Shown: piece by piece, positions 25,457 to 35,224 of the stretch
How the letters are laid out: every line of letters starts with the position of its first letter
Position numbering within the stretch: the first letter of the stretch is position 1
Assembly: GCA_965248605.1 (NCBI GenBank)
Contig: CBDFJV010000007.1
Span: 2,604,001-2,668,000, forward strand
Direction: 5' to 3'
Origin: CAUZJF01 sp965248605
GTDB taxonomy: Bacteria; Chloroflexota; Dehalococcoidia; Lucifugimonadales; CAUZJF01
Length of the DNA: 64,000 nucleotides
The notes under the pieces: model-generated
What the model was told of the DNA's origin: nothing
What the model saw: the letters and a program-made list of their open reading frames with translations, nothing else
Database searches by the model: none
Made by a program: the position numbers and the translations under genes

Positions 25457-25576
25457 GATCAGCACCGCATCGGGGTGTTCGAGCCGACGTGTGGCGCGAC
25501 CCGGTCGCCCAGACTACCAGTGATATGATTGAAGCCTGTGCGGTTGTGTCCGGGACGGGGGTACGGAGTGTAGTCG

Positions 25577-26149
25577 ATGGCTCGCATGTGGCAGACGTGG
25601 AAGGACGAGCGAGGCATCACCGGCCTCGAGACCGCCATCGTGCTCATTGCCTTCGTCATTGTCGCATCGGTATTCGCCTTCACGATGATGAGCACGGGAC
25701 TGCTCGCCACCGATAAGACGCGAGAAACGGTGCTCGGAGGACTGGAAGAGACTTCGGCCTCACTTGGACTTCGCGGCTCGCTGATCGCAACTGCGAATGT
25801 GGCAACAACCACGCCGTATGTCGAGACTATATCTTTCCAAGTCACGGCGGCCCTGAGCGGCGGTTCGGTCAACCTATCGACTTCTACAGCCGTCGTTACA
25901 TACATCGATGAAGACCAGGTCGTGAACTCGCCGACTCTTCCTTGGACGGCTACCTGGCTCAGCGGGGGCAGCGGGCCCTTACTCGATGCGGGAGAGCGAG
26001 TCGAGATTGTAGTGACCGTGTCGTCGCTGACAACGAAGCTCGAAGCCAGAAAAGAGTTCACGATCCAGCTCAAGCCCCCGAGCGGCGGCATACTCATACT
26101 CCAGAGGACTACCCCCGCCGAGCTGACGGGCGCCGTCGACCTGGGATAG
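25577..26149 (+). CDS. Archaellin-like (archaeal flagellin) filament protein
   Basis: A 190-residue protein. After a charged leader, the class III signal/hydrophobic helix RGITGLETAIVLIAFVIVA is the archaellin hallmark, with cleavage by a FlaK/PilD-type peptidase expected before GITGLET. A beta-rich, Thr/Ser-rich head follows. It is shorter than many archaellins and ends GAVDLG. No other archaellum genes are visible nearby. Divergent pseudopilin or filament roles cannot be excluded. Confidence 0.8.
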   Translation: MARMWQTWKDERGITGLETAIVLIAFVIVASVFAFTMMSTGLLATDKTRETVLGGLEETSASLGLRGSLIATANVATTTPYVETISFQVTAALSGGSVNLSTSTAVVTYIDEDQVVNSPTLPWTATWLSGGSGPLLDAGERVEIVVTVSSLTTKLEARKEFTIQLKPPSGGILILQRTTPAELTGAVDLG

Positions 26150-26214
26150 ACCAAAATCGGCGAGAATCTAGAGTGAATAACGTCGTCGCGTCGCGACGAT
26201 GGAGGAATGTTGAG

Positions 26215-27099
26215 ATGTTCACACAGGTCAGAGCCACGGCGATATCCATCGAGCCGAAGAAGTGGGACAAGGCCGCCAACGCCGATAAGGTGGAGGCCTT
26301 CGTCCGCGAGGCCTCAAGGGACGAACCCGACCTCATCGTGACGACGGAAGGTGTCCTAGAGGGGTACGTGGTGATGGACGTGATCGAGGACCCCAGCCGC
26401 GCTGACGAGATGATCGAGCTTGCCGAGCCGGTTGATGGTCCTTACATCAAACGGTTTCAGAAACTGGCGCGACAGCTACGCACTTGCCTGTGCATGGGAT
26501 TTGCCGAGCGGATCGGAAACGAGGCCTACAACGCCGCTATCTTCATCGATACCGAGGGCGAGATTCGTGGCAAATACCACAAGACCATGCTGGCGGAGGG
26601 CACCGATCCGAGTTGGCGTTTCAATCGACTGGGCCGGTCCATTAGAGCCTTCGACACCCCCTTTGGTCGCGCCGGTATCGTAATCTGCAACGACCGATGG
26701 AGCCCGATCATTACGCGCAGCCTTGTGCTCGATGGCGCGCGTCTGATCCTGATCTCATCTTACGGCTCGAAGGCCCGGGAGCAGAACGAGACAGTTCTTG
26801 CGCGCGCCAGAGAGAATGGCGTCCCAATCATAGAAGCCAACCGGGGGATGAACCTGATAATCAGGAAAGGCGAGATCGTGGCCTACAAATGGGGCAGTGA
26901 CCAGATTACAACGGCAACCGTCGAGATACCGACAGCGCCATCCGTCCATGCCGCTCGAGCGCTTGAGGCTGAATACTTGGCGTTACAAGGCCCAGAGATG
27001 GCCCGCCGTTACCGTGAAATGATGAAACACCTGAAAGGTGAACCGAGTCTACGTGAGCTCGCGGAAAGGGGTGAGTTGATCGCGAGCGAACCGGAGTAG
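26215..27099 (+). CDS. Carbon-nitrogen (nitrilase-superfamily) hydrolase
   Basis: A 294-residue nitrilase-fold hydrolase. The Glu-Lys-Cys triad is visible: Glu in DLIVTTEGVLEG, Lys in RGKYHKTMLAEG and Cys in GIVICNDRWSP. The C-terminus includes ARARENGVPIIEANRG. ATG at 26215, after GGAGG about 9 bases away, is preferred over the upstream in-frame start. The amide or nitrile substrate is unknown. Cytosolic. Confidence 0.88.
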   Translation: MFTQVRATAISIEPKKWDKAANADKVEAFVREASRDEPDLIVTTEGVLEGYVVMDVIEDPSRADEMIELAEPVDGPYIKRFQKLARQLRTCLCMGFAERIGNEAYNAAIFIDTEGEIRGKYHKTMLAEGTDPSWRFNRLGRSIRAFDTPFGRAGIVICNDRWSPIITRSLVLDGARLILISSYGSKAREQNETVLARARENGVPIIEANRGMNLIIRKGEIVAYKWGSDQITTATVEIPTAPSVHAARALEAEYLALQGPEMARRYREMMKHLKGEPSLRELAERGELIASEPE

Positions 27100-27143
27100 G
27101 TCTCGGTTAGATCTGATGGTGCCGCACTCGAGGCGGCCAGTGA

Positions 27144-27542
27144 CTACGAGTCAGACTTTTCTACGACCGTGACAGACGACCGCATGTTCACGGGGTGTAG
27201 CTTGCAATAGTAGTTGACGATGCCAACCTTATCGAACGTGTAGCGGAAGGTCCGTTCGGGCTCTATACGGTTGCTGTCGAACAGTTCGGTCTCTTCTTGA
27301 TCCGGAAAGTGTGTCACGGTGTGAGGAGAGCGGTCTTGGTTCTCCCATGTGACGACCGTGCCGACTTCAATTTCAATGGTCTTGTGCTGGAAGTTCTTGA
27401 TAGGAAGCTCAACATGAGGCAAGTTGGGGTCGACTGCCGGCAGCGGAGTGTGTGTAGGGAAAGGGGTCGCCGCCGGGCTCGCGAAAGCACACGAAACTGC
27501 AACGGCCGCGACAACGGCGCCTGCCAAGATCAACCTTTTCAC
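27144..27542 (-). CDS. Plastocyanin-like cupredoxin
   Basis: A 132-residue blue-copper-type protein. It has an N-terminal signal (a lipobox-like AVSCAFAS is possible), a Pro/Thr-rich spacer and a cupredoxin domain. Copper ligands can be read: His in DRSPHTVTHFP, then Cys, His and Met in YYCKLHPVNM. It probably resides on the outer face of the membrane in electron transfer. It is convergent with the nitrilase-family gene and upstream of the pilus locus. Confidence 0.88.
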   Translation of the reverse strand: MKRLILAGAVVAAVAVSCAFASPAATPFPTHTPLPAVDPNLPHVELPIKNFQHKTIEIEVGTVVTWENQDRSPHTVTHFPDQEETELFDSNRIEPERTFRYTFDKVGIVNYYCKLHPVNMRSSVTVVEKSDS

Positions 27543-27752
27543 ACTAGTCCTCCTGATTCCGGCCCGACGTAGCTTTTCTCTCGTCCGCTATCGGCCCGGA
27601 TTCCCCCGATCAGTTGGCAGTACTGCCTGTCAAACTGGGCGTCCGCTGGCGTAAATGTAGCGCCTGAGGCTGGTCCCAAAGGCGCTGGACGGAGTGTACC
27701 ACCGGCCATACGGCCCGTCAACAACCGCGCCATGCCGCCAGAGCGGGACAGA

Positions 27753-27791
27753 CGATGGCCCAGGGGGGCAGTCGCGCTCCCACTGGGCCAT
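27753..27791 (-). terminator. Stem-loop downstream of the pilin gene
   Basis: GATGGCCCAG and CTGGGCCATC form a perfect 10-bp stem. A second GC-rich hairpin, CCCCGCGCGGGG (27820-27831), is closer to the pilin stop. No clear T-run follows, so rho-independence is uncertain. Confidence 0.55.
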
Positions 27792-27856
27792 CCTAATCCG
27801 GTCCTGACCAAGGGGGGCCACCCCGCGCGGGGGGCCTCCGGCGGCACTACGCTAGC

Positions 27857-28246
27857 TTAGTCGTCCTGGTCGCAAGCGGCAGCCGTTAGGCGCTGGAAGG
27901 TGATCCTGCCGTCAGTGCCCCAACAGTAGAAGTATGTCGAGCTAGCGTTCTGGAAGTACCGGGAGTAGAGCGGCACGGTGTTAGTCCCGGTTGGCTGTGC
28001 CGTCCAGGCGCCGACTGCGGTCGCAGCGGCGCCGGTGTTGGCAGTCAGCGATGTGAGCGCCTTCTCGGCCATCATATTCTCGAAGCCGGTCTGGATAGTC
28101 TCTTTCTCAGTTACCCTTTGGGCGGTGGTGCCCGTCTCGCCGAATTGCACTACCTGGGGTACGATAGCCGCGGCCAGCGCGACTATGATTCCCACTACGA
28201 TCAAAAGCTCTATCAACGTGAAACCTGATTCATTGCTCCGCTTCAT
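27857..28246 (-). CDS. Type IV prepilin (major pilin-like)
   Basis: A 129-residue prepilin. The leader ends at Gly in NESGFTLIELLIVVGI, the PilD cleavage/methylation site with Glu+5, followed by the hydrophobic N-terminal helix. The C-terminal head contains two Cys (FYCWGTDG and AAACDQDD) suggesting a D-loop. It is last in the minus-strand pilus operon. The roughly 220-base leader upstream has no gene and no element I recognise. Confidence 0.9.
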   Translation of the reverse strand: MKRSNESGFTLIELLIVVGIIVALAAAIVPQVVQFGETGTTAQRVTEKETIQTGFENMMAEKALTSLTANTGAAATAVGAWTAQPTGTNTVPLYSRYFQNASSTYFYCWGTDGRITFQRLTAAACDQDD

Positions 28247-28467
28247 CGAATATCCCCCTTCTGGGTTTTAGTATTCGGGTTTGAGTCCGGCGCTTCCGGA
28301 TTGCGCCTCGCCCACCCTTTCGATGGCCTAACCATAACCGGGACTCTGGCGGCTTTCACTCGTCCAAGGGTCACAGTTTGGCTAGTACTATCAGGCAGGC
28401 ACCATAGGGAGGGTCGGTCGACAGCGGCTGGCGACAAAGGAGCCGACAGATTGCTCGGAAAGGTGCG

Positions 28468-30609
28468 CTAGGGAGCGCTATCCTCTTCGCTCGACGCACC
28501 CGGGACGCTAGCTTCGATGACAAAAACGACGCTGTCCCGCCGTACGGGAGCAGCAGGCTGTGCGCCGCCTGCCAGACCGGCTAGTATGTCAGCCGGAGAC
28601 GTGCCTCCGACCGCTGGGCCAGAGGGAGCGCCTCCACCGGCGCTGAACCGGCGCAGAACTACGTCTTCGAATAACCCCGAATCTTTGATGTTGTTGGAAT
28701 ACAAGATGGCGTCTTCGACCGTTGGCGCCAGTCCTTTCAGCTCGAAGATATCCCGAGTCAGCGTGAACTCGGAGACGGTTACTCCCTCCGGTTTGGTCTT
28801 TACCGTGATCGTTTCAATCTTCTCGAACCAGGCGGCAATATCGTCGACACGCCCCGCAAGATCGTTGAGCTGAGCACTCATTGCCAAGGCTAGCTGGCGT
28901 GCCTCTCTGGCCCTAAGTTGGAGCACTTCCGCGGTCTTCGCCGACAACCGATGTCTTGCCGCCTCTTCCTCGGTCGCCACGAGCTGGGCTACTAAGGCGT
29001 CGCTCTCGACTTTGATGTCATCGACTCTCGGAGTCAAGTTGAAGACCGCGACGGCAAATAGGGTCAACGCTAGAAAGACCGAAACTGGCACGATGGGCAA
29101 CGGGGCCGGCAAATGCCGCGGGGAAAGCAGGCTCAACGGCACCGCGTCCCCAGCTGGCGCGCTCTTGAACCCCGTGGGCCTCGCCTGGTCGAGCAGAGCG
29201 AGGCCAATGGCGTTAGTGTACTCGGATACTGGGAACCCTTCCGGGTACTCGACGGGCGGCGATGGCGTCAGTATCTCGCGGCTCAGCATGGCCCGCAGCA
29301 CCGACGTTAGATCTCCGTTTTCGGGCACACGGCCACTTACCACCACCGGTACGCGTACGCCGTCATCTGCCTCTTCGTGGGTCTGCCCAAAGCCCTCAAC
29401 CTGTTCGACGGCCCTCGCAAGCGCCTCGGCCTTGTCTTCGATGCTCTCGTCGCCGCCGGTGGCCAGGACTTGGTGCACCGCTCGAGGCACACTCTTCTGG
29501 ATCAGAATGACGGCGGTCCGGTCCTCCTGGAGATGCACAAGAACGGCGTCAGGGACGCCTGCCGCGAGACCGAGAGCGGTCGCCTGAGAGTAAGTCGCAG
29601 CGGGACCCAGGCCTGTCGTTTTGATCACGTCTACGTGCGAGTCGACCAGTTGACGGCGTACCGCGATCGCAACGGCTTCATTCGACTCCCTGAGTCGCTG
29701 GTACTTGATGTCGACCTCGTCCGCTGCAAAAGGAATCTTGTCTAAGACCTCCTGCTCGACGATCTGCTGCAAGAGGCCGCGGGTCTTTTCGGGTAGTTCA
29801 AACTGACGGATTAGCGGGGTGTAGAACGGGAGGTCGGTGACAAAGCGCCCGTATCGCGCATCAAGGCCCTCCAATAGAACTCGAATCCGATCGGTCTCCT
29901 CCATTGGGCCGACGCCATCGTCGGTGGACGTATTGCCCTCGTTTGGATCCGAGATACCCCAGCCTACAATCTCGTTCCCGTCAAATAGGAGAGCGCGTAT
30001 GACATTGCCCTCGACGCTGACAGCGACCGTCCGGTTACGGAACTTGAGCTCCACGGCCCGGCGAAGGTTGCGATAGACTCGGCGCGCGCGCACCGACAGT
30101 GGCTGTGGCAGGAAATGAGTTTCGTCTACCGGCGGATGAACGGTCGCGGCCACCTCTGCCGCCGGAGCCTCTTCAGTCGGGCGCGAAAGCCTGCTTCGGA
30201 GCGTCGCGACTAGTCTGCCCGTTGTGGACCGCGGCTGAGGCGGCGGCTCCTCGACCTCCGATTCCCTCGTTATGGTAGCGGTAGCCGGTCTTTCAATCGC
30301 GCGGGTGACGGGCGACACCGCCTCTGCGACCGCTGGTAGCGCCGCACCAGCCTCGACGGGTGGTTCAGCAGGCTTGGCTTCAGTGGCAGACGCCGGCGAC
30401 TCCTCGGCCTCCGTCACCGGCACGCGAAACACGAACGTCGTGGTGGCGGCTCCAAGCCTTATCCGGTCGCCGTCCTTTAACAGTTGGCCTTCGTCTGCGA
30501 TCTTCCGTCGGTTTACAAAGGTGCCGTTGGTGCTGCCGAGATCGCGGAGGAGCAGCCCGCCCTCCGCTTCGACTATCTCCGCATGCTCGCGTGATACGCC
30601 TTGCTCCAA
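28468..30609 (-). CDS. FHA-PilM-PilN fusion pilus-assembly protein
   Basis: A 713-residue ORF. It opens inside an FHA domain (GVSREHAEIVE, DLGSTNGTFVN), then has an Ala/Pro/Glu linker. A PilM-like actin-fold region follows (about 170-480: TVAVSVEGNVIRALLFDGNE, LVDSHVDVIKTTGL), then one transmembrane segment (IVPVSVFLALTLFAVAVF), a coiled coil and a PilN-like C-terminal domain (EGVTVSEFTLTRDIFELKG). The FHA start is lost: GRRRQPGNDVEVLEQ lies in the same frame upstream without a start codon, while the preceding ORF runs in the other frame, so a one-base deletion near 30640 is likely. It should dock phosphothreonine partners to the inner-membrane pilus platform. Confidence 0.8.
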   Translation of the reverse strand: MEQGVSREHAEIVEAEGGLLLRDLGSTNGTFVNRRKIADEGQLLKDGDRIRLGAATTTFVFRVPVTEAEESPASATEAKPAEPPVEAGAALPAVAEAVSPVTRAIERPATATITRESEVEEPPPQPRSTTGRLVATLRSRLSRPTEEAPAAEVAATVHPPVDETHFLPQPLSVRARRVYRNLRRAVELKFRNRTVAVSVEGNVIRALLFDGNEIVGWGISDPNEGNTSTDDGVGPMEETDRIRVLLEGLDARYGRFVTDLPFYTPLIRQFELPEKTRGLLQQIVEQEVLDKIPFAADEVDIKYQRLRESNEAVAIAVRRQLVDSHVDVIKTTGLGPAATYSQATALGLAAGVPDAVLVHLQEDRTAVILIQKSVPRAVHQVLATGGDESIEDKAEALARAVEQVEGFGQTHEEADDGVRVPVVVSGRVPENGDLTSVLRAMLSREILTPSPPVEYPEGFPVSEYTNAIGLALLDQARPTGFKSAPAGDAVPLSLLSPRHLPAPLPIVPVSVFLALTLFAVAVFNLTPRVDDIKVESDALVAQLVATEEEAARHRLSAKTAEVLQLRAREARQLALAMSAQLNDLAGRVDDIAAWFEKIETITVKTKPEGVTVSEFTLTRDIFELKGLAPTVEDAILYSNNIKDSGLFEDVVLRRFSAGGGAPSGPAVGGTSPADILAGLAGGAQPAAPVRRDSVVFVIEASVPGASSEEDSAP

Positions 30610-31397
30610 AACCTCAACGTCATTTCCCGGTTGTCGCCGCCTACCTTTTTCAGACGGAAGTCGCCATCGGGTACGAGGTTGACACGTATGTCTCGAGCGG
30701 TTGACGTATTATGGTAGCTGAAGATGTGGAGCGATCCCAGCGTCAGCGCCGTTGAAGTCGGTCCGAGCAGAGTTGAACCGGTTTCCGCGTCGAACATCGA
30801 AAGCTCGATCTCGGTGGCCTGGGGAGCGCCCTCGTTATCGCCTGTGGTGGAAACTCCAAGCCGAACGACTTCGCCTTCGGACGCCCTTACGAGCCAGTCC
30901 TGCACCCAACCCCCATTGAACCGAATCCCACGATGGCCTACCGCCAGGTTCGGGTTGTCGGAACCGATGCGATAGTGACGCGCATTGCCGCTGTGCTCGA
31001 CTGTCGCTCCGTATTCGAACCGGGGCGTCAGTTGCAGGCTTAATTCCGCACCATCATCGCCAAGAAAGCTCGGATGGACCACGGAAGTGCTTGTTGCTCC
31101 ATCGTTGTCGACGACGCTGAGCTCGTAACGTTCAATGCTAAACTCTCCGGCCCAGTCCTCTAGCTGCCGCTTTCGATCCGCTACGTGTTGCTCCAGTACG
31201 GCAAGGTCAGAAAGAGGCGCGGCCAACGACCGTTGCAGCTCATCGATCTTGCCCTGGGAGCTTTCTCGCTGGTTCCAGGCGCTTAGGTACTGAGTTACCT
31301 GAAGCCCAGCATATCCGACCAGTAGAACGCCCAGAACAGCGGCGACAGCCGCCCATGGTTTGACTTTGGGAAGGCGATTTCTCAGGGAGGTGGCCAT
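30573..31397 (-). CDS. PilN/PilO-like membrane coiled-coil protein with beta-rich domain
   Basis: A 274-residue ORF. A single N-terminal transmembrane helix (WAAVAAVLGVLLVGYAGLQV) is followed by a coiled coil (ESSQGKIDELQRSLAAPL...) and a beta-rich domain (about 110-245). The last about 20 residues before 30640 (RVNLVPDGDFRLKKV) look like the first strands of the downstream FHA domain. The product may therefore continue into the next gene if one base is restored. It stands between pilC and the FHA-PilM gene, as expected for a pilus alignment subcomplex. Confidence 0.65.
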   Translation of the reverse strand: MATSLRNRLPKVKPWAAVAAVLGVLLVGYAGLQVTQYLSAWNQRESSQGKIDELQRSLAAPLSDLAVLEQHVADRKRQLEDWAGEFSIERYELSVVDNDGATSTSVVHPSFLGDDGAELSLQLTPRFEYGATVEHSGNARHYRIGSDNPNLAVGHRGIRFNGGWVQDWLVRASEGEVVRLGVSTTGDNEGAPQATEIELSMFDAETGSTLLGPTSTALTLGSLHIFSYHNTSTARDIRVNLVPDGDFRLKKVGGDNREMTLRFWSKAYHASMRR

Positions 31398-31433
31398 CGC
31401 GCCTCGTTTACACGTTACGCCGACGCGTTAGAT

Positions 31434-32646
31434 TTACTTTCCTTGCGCCTTGCCGGCCGCCTCGAGGATCGGGAGCATCACCGAGAGCATCATGACAAGG
31501 ACCAGGCCTCCGACGGCGAGTGTAGACAGCGGCTCGGCCACCGCTATCATCTTCTCGATTCGTTCTTCGAACTGCTTCTCGTAGGCATCTGCGAGCTCTG
31601 CCATCGTCCTTGGCAAAGTGTTGCTTTCCTCGCCTATGGCGAGCAGCTCGACGAACATCTCCGGGAGTATCGGGTGCCGCAGCAACGCGGCCGACATCCG
31701 GTGTCCGTCGATGAGGCTCTGGTCGGCGTCGTTCCAGGCCAGCTTGATCGCCTGGTTCTTCGCGGAGCTTCGCGCCAACCGAAGCGCCGTCGGTAGATCG
31801 ACGCCGGCGCCGAGAAGGGCGGCCATGATTCGCGAGAAACGGCCCAGTTCAGACGTGAGGACCAACGGCCCGAACAGCGGCGCGCGTGCCTTGGTCAGAT
31901 CGAGGACGTAGCTTGCGCGAGGGAACCGCTGGAGGAACTTGTACACCCCTATGAAAATGCCAGCTCCGATCAATATCGTGAAGAAGTTGTCCTTTAGTCC
32001 ATTCGTACCGTTGATAAGCAGCGCAGCCAGCGGGTGTAGATCGACCTCCATCTTTTCGAAGGTCGCTAGCAATGGCGGGAACGCCCCGAAGACCATGAAC
32101 CCCAGCATAGCCCCCGACATCAGTATGAAGGAACATCGGCATCATCATCGCCTTCATGGCCTTCGATTTCGCCTCGGCCGCTCTCTGGAGCATGTCGGCC
32201 AACTCGTTCAGGCCTGTCGCAAGGCTGCCGGTATACTCACCTACCTCGACAAGGCTGATGAACACGTCGTCGAAGATCTTGGGGTGCTCTTTCAGTGCTA
32301 ACGTAAAGCTATCGTCGGCACTTATCCGCTCGTGAATTCGCGCGAGCACCTTTCGCATGGCTCGGCTGCTTCCCTCCGATTGAAGCATCTCCAGCACCCG
32401 CAGTAGGGTTGCGCCGCTCGCCAGCATTGTTGAAGCCTGTCTAGCGAAGGTCGGCAGCTCCTTCCCTTTGACCTGGTCCAGCTCTGGCATGAACTTCGAG
32501 AGGTTGAACTTCGAAGGAGGCTTAACGTTGAGCGGCTTGAGGCCTTGGCCCTCGAGTTCCGCTCGTACCTCCGCCTCAGTCGACGCTTCGAGCTTACCTC
32601 TGACGACACCATCGGCGAGGGTATATGCCACGTACTGGTACAGCAT
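31434..32646 (-). pseudogene. pilC: PilC/GspF inner-membrane platform protein, frameshifted
   Basis: The N-terminal half (from 32646, MLYQYVAYTLADGVVRGKLE) and the C-terminal half (to 31434, ending MLSVMLPILEAAGKAQGK) lie in different frames. Removing one base near 32137, in the TTCCTTCATACT stretch, joins MMMPMF to ILMSGAMLGFMVF. The result is a 403-residue PilC of normal length with two T2SSF cytoplasmic domains and three transmembrane segments. It is directly downstream of pilB (18 bases). Either an assembly indel or a disabling mutation. Confidence 0.85.
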
Positions 32647-32664
32647 GGTTCCTATCCTCCGGCG

Positions 32665-35224
32665 CTAATCGGCGCCGGACTCCGCCACTCGCAGCACTTC
32701 GTACGGCGTGGTCGTCCCCTGCTTCACCTTCAGCATGCCATCCTTCCGTAGCGGTATGGTCCCGTCTTTCATTGTCTGAGCCCAAAGTTCGTGGCGAGGC
32801 GCGTTGTTCAAGAAGAGCTGCCGGAGGCCATCCGTCATCTCCATGACCTCATAGATGCCTGTCCGTGAACGGTATCCGGTCTGGGCACAGCTGTTACAGC
32901 CGGTACCATAGATGAACCTCTCCCGTTTTTCGCCCAACTCCTCGAAATAGACACCCTGCTCGGCCACGGGCCGAGGCTGCATGACCGCACAAGAAGTGCA
33001 GACCTTCCGGGCCATCCTTTGTGCGACCACTCCAATCATCGCCGAAGCGATCAGGTAGTTGGCCACGCCCAGGTCCTTGAGTCGCAAGAGAGTAGATACG
33101 GAGTCATTCGCATGGACCGTCGAAAGAACCAGGTGCCCGGTCAGGGCGGCCTCGATTGCTAGCTCTGCCGTCTCCTGGTCGCGAATCTCACCCACGAGAA
33201 TGACGTCCGGGTCGAGTCGGAGGATGCTGCGAAGCAGCGCTGCGAAGGTAACTCCGGCCTCGACGTGTATCTGAAGCTGGTTGGCGTCGGGGAGCTCGTT
33301 CTCGATCGGGTCCTCCATCGTAATGACGTTCAACTCCGTCCTGTTCAACGTCATCACGGAAGTCGCGAGTGTCGTGCTCTTACCGGAACCGGTCGGCCCT
33401 GCGACAAGTATCATCCCGTAAGGGAGCTTGAGCATTTCTCGGTACTTGTCGAGGCCTTCCTGCATTCCGAGCTGGTCGAGCCCGAGCCCAGCCATCTTCC
33501 CGCTGTCGAGCAGCCTGAGAACAGCCATCTCGCCGTAGACCGTGTTGGCGATGGCGCACCTGACGTCTAGTCTCCCCTCCTCTCCCTCGAACTGCAGCTG
33601 GCCGTCTTGAGGTTTTCGCCGCTCGGCGATGTTCATCCCTGACAGTATCTTGATCCTGGAGATCAAAGTTGGGTGTATGTTCATCGGGAGGGACATCGTC
33701 TCCTGGAGAACACCGTCTATTCGGAAGCGGATCCGAAGACGCTTCTCGGTCGGCTCAATGTGAATGTCCGATGAGCCGTCGTGCTGGGCCTGAACCAGCA
33801 GCAGGTCGACGAACTGTGCGGGCTGAGCGCTTCTAAGCTGGTCGGCCGTCAGCCTGCTGTCTTCGTCCTCTCCCTCCGACGCCGCGTCCTCTCTCTCTTT
33901 CGTCCTAGCCAGCTTGTACGCGATCTCGATGTGTTGCTCGATCTCCTGGTCGCTGGCAACCTCAGTTTCTATCCGCAGGCCCGTTCGTGCGGTCAGGTCC
34001 TGGATGGCCTGGAGGTCGGTCGGGTCGGCCATAGCTACCGTCAGCGAGGAGTCGTGTCGCCTTAGGGGCAACGCGATGTACCGGTTGGCGACGTCCTCCG
34101 GTAGCAACGAGACGACGTCCGGGTCGAGCTTCTCGCTGGGGAGGTCGACCAAAGTCAAGCCCAGGTGCAAAGCCACGAACGCAGACAGATCCCGGGACAG
34201 TACAAGACCGTCGTGCGCCAAGAAGCGCATGGGTTGAACGTTCCGGATGCGGAACCCGGCCAGGAGTGGGCCGGTGGCCAGGGAAGCAGGCACGGGGACC
34301 AGAGGCGAAACCGTGTCTGAAGCCTTCCCGACAATGTGGCGGCGGTGACCCTGCTAAACCGTGCGCTGCTAGCCAGAGTGTCGTTATGGTTACGAAAGGA
34401 ACTGCTGATTGAAGCGTCGCATGTAAAACCACCTGCTCACGGTAGGGCGAGGGTGGAGTCATCGGAACCCCTGTCTGTCGTATACAGGGGCAGTCCTGTT
34501 AGGACAGAGACACCGAACTCCAATCAACCGGCGTCTCCCGATGGCGAGCGCGGCAGCGAGCCGTGCCAGGCGTAGAGGCAGAACCTAAGACGGCACGCAG
34601 ACGCAACCTAGGTGAACTTGGGAAGCGCGACCGGCTCTCCGGCAACGGAGTAGGCCAGCCTTCGGCCAATGCCGGTCGTGTGGCAGAGCCCTCGTAGTAG
34701 TCCGAGGTCGGGAAAGCCGGCCGCATGGCGAAGGAGGGCAGTCGGATGGGTGTGGAACGAAGCGAATTACGCCGGAGGAGGGATGTACGAACCCGACGAC
34801 GATGGCGGAAAAGCTGATGTTCCCGACACATGGGTCTAACCCATCTGATGGAGAGCCGGATGCCCTGAAAGGGGCACGTCCGGTTCGGTGAGGGGGATGG
34901 CGCAAACCAGCCGGAGTACTCCGGCCACTGGCGGCGCCGTCCCCACTCAATCCTTACTAGAACCCTGCTTAGCGTCAAGGAGTCCCGCCTTGCGTCCTCC
35001 TCAGCCTTACGAACTTGCTCGGCCGAGAGCATGCCAGCCTCAATCAGCATTTCTGCCAGCGATCGAGGGCGCGAGACGTCAAGAGAGGCAGCCCCTTCGG
35101 ACTCCTCCGACTCGTCGGTCATTAGCTCCAGCGCGACGGCACTCTCTTCACCGGCGCCGTTTTTCTCGTCCGCTTGCGGATCTTCGGTGGCGAGGGTGTC
35201 TCGTGGGCTCTGAGTCGTCTCCAT
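32665..35224 (-). pseudogene. pilB: PilB/GspE assembly ATPase interrupted by a group II intron
   Basis: Codons 1-91 (35224-34952) carry an acidic leader and the start of an MshEN/GspE N-domain (SLAEMLIEAGMLSAEQVRKA). After 739 inserted bases the gene resumes at 34212 with DGLVLSRDLSAFVALHLGL and runs to 32665. The ATPase core has Walker A GPTGSGKSTT, Walker B-type ILVGEIRDQETA, the His box and a CxxC zinc pair (KVCTSC...GCNSC). Joining 34952 to 34212 restores a 606-residue frame exactly. Because the intron lies on the opposite strand, it cannot be spliced from this gene's mRNA. Pilus extension ATPase, presumably inactive here. Confidence 0.88.
34213..34951 (+). ncRNA. ORF-less group II intron, antisense within pilB
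   Basis: The 5' end is GTGCGCCAAG, matching the GUGYG consensus. Domain V is complete around 34852-34887: GAGCCGGA pairs with TCCGGTTC, inner TGCCC with GGGCA, a GAAA tetraloop and the CG bulge. A domain VI-like hairpin follows and the intron ends ...CTCAAT (AY end). Removing these 739 bases joins the pilB frame on the opposite strand without loss. No reverse-transcriptase frame is present, so mobility would need a protein in trans. A second partial copy is at 54294-54669. Confidence 0.88.

Noticed and set aside
27539..27847. Minus-strand ORF (102 aa) just downstream of the pilin gene
   Set aside because: It runs through two strong GC hairpins and has a noncoding-like Gly/Pro/Ala composition.
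28247..28467. Possible c-di-GMP riboswitch in the leader of the pilin gene
   Set aside because: GCCAAAC and GAAA are present, but the required GGGACGCAAAGCC-type segment and pairing are absent.
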